Source: Spirochaeta sp. (GTDB lineage Bacteria; Spirochaetota; Spirochaetia; DSM-2461). From it: a DNA stretch of 7,150 bases. Within the stretch, counting starts at the first letter, position 1. Each line of letters opens with the position of its first letter. Below, one piece after another: positions 1 through 6,408 of the stretch. Position numbers and translations under genes: made by a program. The notes under the pieces were generated by a model. That model did not search any database. It had not been told where the DNA came from and worked only from the letters and a program-made list of their open reading frames with translations. Where the stretch lies: contig DAOVYP010000114.1 in the NCBI GenBank assembly GCA_030635565.1, positions 1 through 7,150 on the forward strand, given 5' to 3'.

Positions 1-935
1 CGGGTCGTTTCGACAGACAGGTTGTCGTTGCCATGCCCGATGTCAGGGAGCGGGAAGCCATCCTGCAAATTCATGCCCGAAAAATCACCATGGACAAGGG
101 CGTGAAGCTGTCGGTTGTTGCCAGGGCCACATCCGGTTCTTCCGGAGCCGACATCGCCAATATTGTCAATGAAGCCGCCCTCTTTGCAGGCCGGGAGGGC
201 CGGAAACGGGTGAAAATGGCGGATTTCGAGGAGGCCCGTGACAAAATTCTGATGGGTGTCGCCCGGCGCAGTATGGTAATGAGTGAAGAAGACAAAAGGA
301 TGACGGCTTATCATGAAGCCGGACATGCCCTGCTTCATTACAGCCAGGAAAAGGCTGATCCGGTACACAAGGTGACTATTGTTCCTCGTGGAATGGCGTT
401 GGGAGTGACATTCAGCCTGCCGGAAAAGGATCAGTACAGCCGTGGCATCGGTTGGATCAAGGCTCAGCTCGTTATTCTTTACGGCGGTTTCGCCGCCGAG
501 GAACTCATTTATGAAGAAACGACGACGGGTGCTCAGAACGACATCCGCCAGGCCACGGACCTGGCCCGGAAAATGGTCTGCGAATGGGGTATGAGCAACC
601 TGGGGCCTGTGGCTCTGGGCGGGGCCGACGAACCGATTTTCATCGGAAAAGAAATTGCACAACATGCCGACTATTCCGATGATACGGCCCATAAAATCGA
701 TACGGAAATGCGAGCATTACTGAACGAAGCCCTGGATGTAGCCCGGAAAATCCTGAAAAAAGAGCGAAAAAAACTCGAATCCCTCACCGATGCTCTTATG
801 GAAAGAGAGACTCTTGATGACGCTGAAATCCGGCAATTATGGGGAATGAAGCCTGGTGATGCACAGCACGGTTTCAAACCACTAGTGGACTTCAACGGGA
901 ATTCCGGGAATGAGGGGAAGGTTCATTCATCGTGA
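1..935 (+). CDS. ftsH: ATP-dependent zinc metalloprotease FtsH, C-terminal part (5' end outside window)
   Basis: FtsH is a membrane-anchored hexameric AAA+ protease that unfolds and degrades misassembled membrane proteins and some short-lived cytosolic regulators. The reading frame is open from base 3, and its first residues, GRFDRQVVV, are the end of the AAA second region of homology; the Arg at 6-8 corresponds to an arginine finger. The transmembrane segments and the Walker A and B motifs lie upstream, outside the window. The AAA lid follows (SGADIANIVNEAAL), then the M41 peptidase domain. Its zinc site HEAGH is at 312-326, and the expected third ligand is the Asp of AQNDIRQAT at 540-542. 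The helical C-terminus and a short polar tail (ending NEGKVHSS) are normal for the family. All visible catalytic residues are intact. The stop codon overlaps the next gene's GTG by four bases, indicating an operon. The family assignment is essentially certain. Confidence 0.97.
   Translation, partial: GRFDRQVVVAMPDVREREAILQIHARKITMDKGVKLSVVARATSGSSGADIANIVNEAALFAGREGRKRVKMADFEEARDKILMGVARRSMVMSEEDKRMTAYHEAGHALLHYSQEKADPVHKVTIVPRGMALGVTFSLPEKDQYSRGIGWIKAQLVILYGGFAAEELIYEETTTGAQNDIRQATDLARKMVCEWGMSNLGPVALGGADEPIFIGKEIAQHADYSDDTAHKIDTEMRALLNEALDVARKILKKERKKLESLTDALMERETLDDAEIRQLWGMKPGDAQHGFKPLVDFNGNSGNEGKVHSS
912..921 (+). promoter_or_regulatory. Ribosome binding site for the GTG-started gene at 932
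   Basis: The purine run GAGGGGAAGG lies inside the end of ftsH, with its 3' end 10 bases before GTG 932. It supports the GTG as start, since the start codon (932-934) overlaps the ftsH TGA (933-935) as GTGA. This arrangement usually means translational coupling. The following residues form a convincing signal peptide, which also favours this start. Confidence 0.6.
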
Positions 936-2740
936 GAAATCCCTTTTTATTGAGGAACGGCGCCATTCTTCTTGGCATCCTGATCTTTTCAGGCACGGTT
1001 TCCCCTCAAAGCGGCGGAAACCCCGATTCGGTGATCGCCCGGGTCTGGCTTGAACGCGCCGCCGTGCTCCTCAACGCTGAGAATCCAGATAATATTGTTT
1101 TGAATGAAGCGGCGTTTGCACTGAATACAGCCGCTGAATTTCGCTCTCCAGGGAGGGATGCGCTCTATCTGGAAGCCAAGTTGTTGCTGAAGGGTTACAG
1201 GAAGGAGCCCGATATCCCCGGTGAGTCGGCAACACGGCGGGGCTATTTGCTGTTGGGGAAGTCTCTTGACGACCATACTCCCGGTTCTTCAAGCGATATC
1301 ACCCGCTTCGAGGACAGGGCGGTACTCTGGTCTTCACAGGCCCTCCGGTTAAAGGAATTCAGAGATTTGCTGGATCGCTATCAAAGCTGGCCCCGCGGGA
1401 ACCGGGATGACCCTGTACTGATATACGCCGCAGCAAGAGCTGCCCTGTATCTGGGTCTTGAAGAGCAGGCTGCCGATCTGGCGGTCAGGGGTGAAGCCCT
1501 GACGGTTCCCGGTACCGACCTGGGACGTCTTGGTCCCTCATTTATCGGGGGTGCCCAGCCGGCGTTTCGCGCACTGGCTGTAGCTGCCAAAGACAGTAAT
1601 TCGATTTCTACCCTGGATGCCGCCTGGAGAAGGTGGGGTATTGGAATGGAGGAAACACTCAGACCCTGGCTGCTTTCGGGTCATATCAAGTTTTCGGATA
1701 CCGGAAACCTCATGAATTTGCTCTCCTCAGACATGGTGAAAGCTGTACTTCTGATGACAAACCCCGGTGATTCGGACATGGATATACACGAGGATTTTTC
1801 ATGTGATCTTGCATTATTCCGCAGAATCCGCTCCGCTGTTCCTGAGTCACGAAAAGTATTGACCGACAGTTTACTTGAAGATTACACAGGACTTCTTCTC
1901 GCTGATGCCGATTACGATGGTTATCCGGAAGAATTCCTGAGGTTTGTGAACGGCAAACCGGATTACAGGAAAATTGATAAAAACCAGGACGGCTGTTTTG
2001 AATGGTATATCATTTATAACGGTTACGATCCGTGGCATATACAGTTTGACGATGGAAATCTGGGAATAATTTACGAACAGGGTGCCTATCCTTCTGTGCT
2101 TTCCATGAATCGACGGAATGATGATTCACGGATTGAGTTATTCATGCATCCCGGTGGATTCTCATGGGAAGCCGAAAATTCCGGGGGCTTCTGGACGGAT
2201 CCTTCAGAACCTGACTGGAATGAGGATCAGCTATGGTTCGGAACCCGGAGGGTGAATATCACCGTGAACGGTCTGGACAGCAACACCGTTGGAGAATCAA
2301 TCACATATCTTGCTGAAGGTTATCCCCTGAGGGCCGTCGAAAGACTTTCTGTTGAAGATGTGCCCGGGAAACCGCTTTGGACACGTGAAATTATATATGA
2401 CGACGGAGTTGCCGCAGCCGGCCGGCGCTCCTACCGAATGGACCCGGATAATCCGGGGCAGTATCTCTGGGAACTCTATGAAAGATTTGAGAACGGCGAA
2501 ATGGTCGGTCTGGCATGGGATCCGGGTATGACCGGAACTCCTTCATATCTGAGGGACTGGGCGCTTGAAAGATATCTGGAAACTCAAGTCTGGGATCTTG
2601 ATGCCGACAGATGGATCGATGTACGCCGCTTCGTTTTCCCGGGCGCTAAGGTGATGTCAAAGGAAATTCTCATTACCGAAGCGCGTCAAGAGGATCTCAT
2701 TCCCTGGATCACTGCCGATTGGGCACCCTGGGAACAGTAA
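932..2740 (+). CDS. Uncharacterised exported protein with calcium-loop-like DxDxDG modules
   Basis: I do not recognise a named family for this 602-residue protein. Residues 1-27 look like a Sec signal peptide: two Arg residues near the start, then a hydrophobic run (AILLGILIF), with no lipobox Cys. The mature protein is therefore probably periplasmic or exported. Residues about 30-320 are rich in Ala/Leu and look helical, possibly a degenerate TPR-like solenoid (for example LYLEAKLLLKGY at 79-90 and LIYAAARAALYLGLEEQAADLA at about 163-184). Residues about 320-600 look beta-rich and acidic/aromatic. They contain DADYDGYPE (325-333) and DKNQDGCFE (349-357), exactly 24 residues apart, and DLDADRWID (555-563), which resemble calcium-binding loops. 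The gene is coupled to ftsH by a GTGA overlap and ends two bases before the next gene, so it likely shares an operon with two proteases. A role in envelope quality control, such as an adaptor or substrate receptor, is inference from context only. Confidence 0.9.
   Translation: MRNPFLLRNGAILLGILIFSGTVSPQSGGNPDSVIARVWLERAAVLLNAENPDNIVLNEAAFALNTAAEFRSPGRDALYLEAKLLLKGYRKEPDIPGESATRRGYLLLGKSLDDHTPGSSSDITRFEDRAVLWSSQALRLKEFRDLLDRYQSWPRGNRDDPVLIYAAARAALYLGLEEQAADLAVRGEALTVPGTDLGRLGPSFIGGAQPAFRALAVAAKDSNSISTLDAAWRRWGIGMEETLRPWLLSGHIKFSDTGNLMNLLSSDMVKAVLLMTNPGDSDMDIHEDFSCDLALFRRIRSAVPESRKVLTDSLLEDYTGLLLADADYDGYPEEFLRFVNGKPDYRKIDKNQDGCFEWYIIYNGYDPWHIQFDDGNLGIIYEQGAYPSVLSMNRRNDDSRIELFMHPGGFSWEAENSGGFWTDPSEPDWNEDQLWFGTRRVNITVNGLDSNTVGESITYLAEGYPLRAVERLSVEDVPGKPLWTREIIYDDGVAAAGRRSYRMDPDNPGQYLWELYERFENGEMVGLAWDPGMTGTPSYLRDWALERYLETQVWDLDADRWIDVRRFVFPGAKVMSKEILITEARQEDLIPWITADWAPWEQ
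1904..2047 (+). repeat. Two protein-level 24-residue loop-strand modules, with a degenerate third following
   Basis: Residues 325-348 and 349-372 of the exported protein align without gaps over 24 positions. Both have D1, D/N3, D5, G6, E9, an aromatic/aliphatic stretch at 10-14, an NG turn at 15-17, Pro at 19 and a hydrophobic residue at 24. A third start, DDGNLG, falls at residue 373, again exactly 24 on, with only D1 and G6 kept. More degenerate look-alikes occur at residues 504-522 (DPDNPG, with an NG turn) and 555-571 (DLDADRWID). The D-x-D/N-x-D-G-x-x-E pattern is a known calcium-loop type; actual calcium binding is inferred. The DNA itself is not repetitive. Confidence 0.6.
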
Positions 2741-2779
2741 AAATGAATCGAATGAAAAAAGACTCCGGAACAGTAAAAA
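2731..2779 (+). repeat. 13-bp direct repeat spanning the junction of two genes
   Basis: GGAACAGTAAAAA occurs at 2731-2743 and again at 2767-2779, a 36-base offset, which is exactly 12 codons. The first copy contains the stop codon of the upstream gene (TAA 2738-2740) and the A of the next gene's ATG at 2743. The second copy lies within that gene's signal-peptide codons, encoding GTVK. It may be a trace of a small in-frame duplication, or chance in an A-rich stretch. Confidence 0.5.
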
Positions 2780-4497
2780 AAATCGCCGTACTGACACTGT
2801 TGAGTGTAACTGTCATTACGGCATGCAGTACCGGTTCAACTATTGAAAACGAGCTGGATACTCTGAGTGATTTTTCCCTGGATCGTATAGATCGTCTGCT
2901 TGAAACAGGTGATAACCTCAGGGCTCTGCCGCTGATCTTCAGCCGTGACAGGAGCGGTGATGGTTCTGAAGGTCGCTATGATCAGGCAATAGATGGTCTG
3001 AATGCCGAATGGAATGCGGCCCGAAGCGACGGGGACTGGCGAAAATCACTGGTATATCTGCGTTCATTCCGCATACTCGGGGAAGAAAAGAATACCGACG
3101 GCATAACTGAAACGGATCTTTTCCTTGAAGGTGTTTATGAATTTCTTGATGCCGAATCGACCGGTGCCGCAGCTGCACTGATTCAGTCGGAACTGAATAT
3201 TGATGACATCGATCCGGAAATCCGGACTGATCTCGCTGCGCGTTTTGAAGAATCCGGACACCGTACGGTAGTGGCGGAACTCCTGGGTGTCGAACAACCG
3301 GGGTCTCCGGGGATGGGATCCCTTGTCGATGGAACCATCACCGTCTGGGTGAATCGGGGTATCAAGCTTGTCGGAAATGTCGGGGTTCCCGACAGGGGAA
3401 TCGGATCTGGTTTCTTTATCGATCCGAAAGGTTATCTCCTCACCAACTACCATGTTATCGAAAGCGAAGTGGACCCGTCATACCAGGGTTATTCCCGTCT
3501 TTATGTTAAAGTCGATGACGCATCCGGCGAAAGAATACCCGCCAAGGTTATCGGCTGGGACCGTAATCTTGATCTTGCCCTGCTGAAAACCGAAATGGAT
3601 GTGCCCTATGTGTTCAGCTTCTCGACTGAAGACACCCCGGACCTGGGTGCTCGGGTGAACGCTATCGGCTCCCCGGGCGGACTCACCCGGACACTGACAG
3701 CAGGTACCGTTTCGGCTTATGCCCGCTCCATTCAGCCCATGGTAGGGTCCCTGCAGATTGACGTACCCATCAATCCGGGTAACAGCGGGGGACCCCTTTT
3801 GAATGAGGCCGGTGAAGTTATCGGTGTCATATTCGCCGGTGTACAGAGCTATGAAGGAATCAATTTCGCCATACCCGGACCATACGTCAAGCGTCTGACC
3901 CCCTCGCTCTATGTCGGAGGACAGATTGATTTACCATGGCTCGGGTTGTCGGCCTGGGATGCAGTCGGGCGTATAGAAGTGACTTATGTTGTACCGGGTT
4001 CACCTGCGGCAGACGCCGGACTCCGTCCCGGGGATCTGATCAAGACAATTGACGGTTTTCATTTTCTGAGCATCCGTGCAGTCCAGGAATATTTCCTTTC
4101 CCGTGCTCCCGCCACTCTGACATCGGTTGTCTGGGACAGGGGAGGTGAAATCACCGAGGGAATCGCCGCCCTGGGTGTCCGTCCAGAGATCCCGCTCAAG
4201 GCTGCCCTCACAAGGGATGCGCGGGAACATCTGTTGACTCCTTTGTTCGGTTTTACCGTCGAACGTATCAGCGGCAGCGGACTGCATCAGAATTATCGCA
4301 TTGTATCAGTCCTGCCGGGATCCGTTGCGGATGAGGCGGGATTTACCGCCGGAGACAGTTTTTCCCTGCGCAAGTGGATTCATGATGAGGAGTATGATGT
4401 GGTAGCCATTCAACTCGTCTTAAAAGGGCGCAAGGCGGGATTCCTTGAGTCGGCGATACAAATTGCCTCATATCTGGATGTCAACACAGTCTTTTGA
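2743..4497 (+). CDS. HtrA/Deg-like lipoprotein serine protease with two PDZ domains
   Basis: This 584-residue protein is a trypsin-fold (S1C, HtrA/DegP-like) protease. Residues 1-28 form a lipoprotein signal: basic start, hydrophobic run, lipobox ITAC with Cys28 (2824-2826), so the mature protein is probably lipid-anchored on the periplasmic side. Residues about 29-190 are a helical extension I cannot assign. The protease domain spans about 193-395, with His237 in TNYHVI, Asp277 in NLDLALLK and Ser348 in NPGNSGGPLL; all three triad residues are present. PDZ1 starts near LPWLGL (397) and has GSPAADAGLRPGD (419-431). PDZ2 begins near LFGF (501) and has PGSVADEAGFTAGD (525-538). ATG 2743 is chosen because GGGA lies nine bases upstream and the gene then follows the previous stop by two bases. 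TTG 2719 would overlap that gene, and ATG 2752 lacks a ribosome site but is still possible. It probably cleaves misfolded envelope proteins, alongside FtsH. Confidence 0.93.
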   Translation: MNRMKKDSGTVKKIAVLTLLSVTVITACSTGSTIENELDTLSDFSLDRIDRLLETGDNLRALPLIFSRDRSGDGSEGRYDQAIDGLNAEWNAARSDGDWRKSLVYLRSFRILGEEKNTDGITETDLFLEGVYEFLDAESTGAAAALIQSELNIDDIDPEIRTDLAARFEESGHRTVVAELLGVEQPGSPGMGSLVDGTITVWVNRGIKLVGNVGVPDRGIGSGFFIDPKGYLLTNYHVIESEVDPSYQGYSRLYVKVDDASGERIPAKVIGWDRNLDLALLKTEMDVPYVFSFSTEDTPDLGARVNAIGSPGGLTRTLTAGTVSAYARSIQPMVGSLQIDVPINPGNSGGPLLNEAGEVIGVIFAGVQSYEGINFAIPGPYVKRLTPSLYVGGQIDLPWLGLSAWDAVGRIEVTYVVPGSPAADAGLRPGDLIKTIDGFHFLSIRAVQEYFLSRAPATLTSVVWDRGGEITEGIAALGVRPEIPLKAALTRDAREHLLTPLFGFTVERISGSGLHQNYRIVSVLPGSVADEAGFTAGDSFSLRKWIHDEEYDVVAIQLVLKGRKAGFLESAIQIASYLDVNTVF

Positions 4498-4519
4498 GCA
4501 TCGCAGCGATCGCGGTGCG

Positions 4520-4548
4520 TCGACACGTCATGGCCGCATCGATATAAT
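4520..4548 (+). promoter_or_regulatory. Strong sigma70-type promoter for lepA, predicted to give a leaderless transcript
   Basis: TCGACA at 4520-4525 matches the -35 consensus at five of six positions. A 17-base spacer follows, and then a perfect TATAAT at 4543-4548. Counting the -10 box as -12 to -7 puts +1 at 4555, next to the A of the lepA ATG (4556). The message would then have no leader or only one base. The bases just before the ATG (ATCCCTCCT) contain no Shine-Dalgarno sequence, which fits leaderless initiation. The promoter lies in the 58-base gap after the protease gene. Confidence 0.6.
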
Positions 4549-4555
4549 CCCTCCT

Positions 4556-6370
4556 ATGGCATCAGACCAGTCACTCACTCGAAATTTTTGCATCATTGCG
4601 CATATCGACCATGGCAAGTCCACCCTGGCCGATCGCTTTCTTCAGCACGCCAAACTGGTTTCCGACCGGGAATTCCACGACCAGATGCTTGATACAATGG
4701 ATATCGAACAGGAGCGGGGCATCACAATCAAAAGCCAGGCCGTCACCATAAATTTTGAAGCCGATGACGGCAAATCATACCGCCTGAATCTCGTCGACAC
4801 ACCGGGTCATGTGGATTTCTCTTATGAAGTGAGCCGGGCCATCAGCTCCTGTGAAGGTGCTCTGCTTATCATTGACGCATCCCAGGGTGTTGAAGCTCAG
4901 ACCCTGTCCAACATGTATATGGCTCTGGAGAACGATCTGGAAATCCTCCCGGTAGTGAACAAGATTGATTTGCCCAGTGCCGATTTGGATATGGTAAGAC
5001 AGCAGATCGATCACGATCTGGGGCTCATCGGCGATATGGCCGCTCCAATATCCGCCAAAACAGGCGAAGGAGTCGCCGACCTGCTTAACTCTCTTGTAGA
5101 GTATATACCTGCACCGACAGGCGACCGGGATTCTCCGCTTCAGGCCCTGATCTTCGATTCCCATTACGACACCTACCGCGGAGTCATCATTCATATACGT
5201 GTTTTTGAAGGCGGCTTGAAAGAAGGGCAGACCATTCGCCTGATGTCCGCCGAGGCCGATTACAAGATTGAAGAAATCGGAGAGTTCCGCCTGTCTCTCA
5301 AGCGAACAGGATCCCTTGACGCGGGTGATGTCGGCTGGTTCATCGCGGGTATCAAAAACATCGGTGACATCCGGGTCGGTGATACCGTTACAGATGCGGC
5401 TAACCCATCATCAGAACCCCTACCGGGATTCCGTGAAGTCAAACCAGTTGTATTCTCATCCATCTACCCGGTGGACACCGATCAGTACGAAGAGCTTCAC
5501 ACGGCGCTTGATAAACTCAAACTCAACGACGCATCGCTGGTGTGGGAGAAGGATGCATCGGCCGCCCTCGGATTCGGATTCCGCTGCGGGTTCCTCGGCC
5601 TGCTTCATCTGGAAGTTGTTCAGGAGAGGCTGGAGAGGGAGTTCGGCTTGAACATCGTTCTCACCAGTCCGTCGGTACGGTACCGCATCATTCCCCATAA
5701 GGGAGATCCATATTTTCTGGATAATCCGGCCCTGTTCCCCGAAGTGGGAACCATTGAAGGAACAGAGGAACCTTATATCAAGGCCACTATCATCACACCT
5801 TCGGAATACCTGGGCCCTCTGATGAGCCTCTGCATGAATAAGCGTGGTATTCAGAGGAACATGACCTACCTTGACGAGAAACGTGTCGAGCTCATCTATG
5901 ACATGCCGCTGGCGGAAGTCCTTTTTGATTTCTACGACAAACTGAAATCCATCAGTCGCGGATATGCTTCGTTCGATTACGATGTTACCGATTACCAGAT
6001 TACCGATCTGGTGAAAATGGAGATTCTCGTTAACGCCGAGCCGGTGGACGCCCTCAGCCAGTTGGTTTTCCGGGAAAATGCCCACAAGCGCGGCCGGCGG
6101 GTATGCCGGAAACTCCGGAAGGAAATTCCCCGTCAGCAGTTTAAAATCCCGATTCAGGCTGCCATCGGCGGGACTATTGTCGCCAGGGAAACCATCAGCG
6201 CCCTTAGAAAAGATGTTACCGCCAAATGCTACGGTGGCGATATTTCAAGAAAGCGAAAACTTCTGGAGAAGCAGAAAGAAGGAAAGAAGCGTATGAAAAT
6301 GGTGGGGAACGTGGAACTTCCCCAATCGGCATTTCTCTCGATTCTGCGTACCGATGACGAGGATTCCTGA
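4556..6370 (+). CDS. lepA: Translation elongation factor 4 (LepA), ribosomal back-translocase GTPase
   Basis: LepA/EF4 is a ribosome-associated translational GTPase, described as acting on mistranslocated or stalled ribosomes and in initiation or 30S assembly. The 604-residue length is typical (about 600). All GTPase motifs are present: G1 AHIDHGKST (15-23), switch I/G2 RGITIK (54-59), G3 DTPGH (81-85), G4 NKID (135-138) and G5 SAKTG (166-170). Domain II and the EF-G-like domains III and V follow, then the LepA-specific C-terminal domain with KCYGGDISRKRKLLEKQKEG and NVELPQSAFLSIL. ATG 4556 is chosen because the product MASDQSLTRNFCIIAHIDHG begins as family members do. The frame is open further upstream to a TTG at 4445, but that would overlap the protease gene and add 37 non-conserved residues. 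There is no Shine-Dalgarno sequence before the ATG; a promoter sits immediately upstream. It faces the - strand gene tail to tail. The identification is essentially certain. Confidence 0.98.
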   Translation: MASDQSLTRNFCIIAHIDHGKSTLADRFLQHAKLVSDREFHDQMLDTMDIEQERGITIKSQAVTINFEADDGKSYRLNLVDTPGHVDFSYEVSRAISSCEGALLIIDASQGVEAQTLSNMYMALENDLEILPVVNKIDLPSADLDMVRQQIDHDLGLIGDMAAPISAKTGEGVADLLNSLVEYIPAPTGDRDSPLQALIFDSHYDTYRGVIIHIRVFEGGLKEGQTIRLMSAEADYKIEEIGEFRLSLKRTGSLDAGDVGWFIAGIKNIGDIRVGDTVTDAANPSSEPLPGFREVKPVVFSSIYPVDTDQYEELHTALDKLKLNDASLVWEKDASAALGFGFRCGFLGLLHLEVVQERLEREFGLNIVLTSPSVRYRIIPHKGDPYFLDNPALFPEVGTIEGTEEPYIKATIITPSEYLGPLMSLCMNKRGIQRNMTYLDEKRVELIYDMPLAEVLFDFYDKLKSISRGYASFDYDVTDYQITDLVKMEILVNAEPVDALSQLVFRENAHKRGRRVCRKLRKEIPRQQFKIPIQAAIGGTIVARETISALRKDVTAKCYGGDISRKRKLLEKQKEGKKRMKMVGNVELPQSAFLSILRTDDEDS

Positions 6371-6385
6371 ATTCTTATTAAGTGA

Positions 6386-6402
6386 CCTCTGGCGCCTTGA
6401 GG
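6386..6402. terminator. Weak hairpin between convergent genes, possible bidirectional terminator
   Basis: The only self-complementary element in the 38-base gap between the lepA stop (6370) and the stop of the opposing gene (6409) is CCTC (6386-6389) pairing with GAGG (6399-6402) across a nine-base loop containing GGCGCC. The stem is short, and the flanks are AT-rich (ATTATTTC on the + side) but lack a real T-tract. The convergent position is what suggests termination; the structure alone is poor evidence. Confidence 0.2.
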
Positions 6403-6408
6403 ATTATT

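Noticed and set aside
3064..3453. A 129-codon open frame on the - strand within the protease gene
   Set aside because: It is antisense to a clearly coding + strand gene and has no recognisable motif.
4506..4513. Perfect palindrome GCGATCGC just after the protease stop codon
   Set aside because: It is too short for a terminator and has no T-tract after it. One copy alone is not evidence of a HIP1-like repeat or an operator.
4530..4547. Mini reading frame ATG-GCC-GCA-TCG-ATA-TAA before lepA, a possible leader peptide
   Set aside because: It is only five codons, has no ribosome site and overlaps the -10 box, so it would not be on the lepA transcript predicted here.
4445..4555. An N-terminally extended LepA starting at TTG 4445 or ATG 4478
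   Set aside because: The extra residues are not family-like and the extension would overlap the protease gene. The ATG at 4556 gives the normal LepA start and length.
5456..6085. A 209-codon open frame on the - strand inside lepA
   Set aside because: It lies wholly antisense to conserved LepA domains, and its product matches no family I recognise; it is a by-product of lepA codon use.
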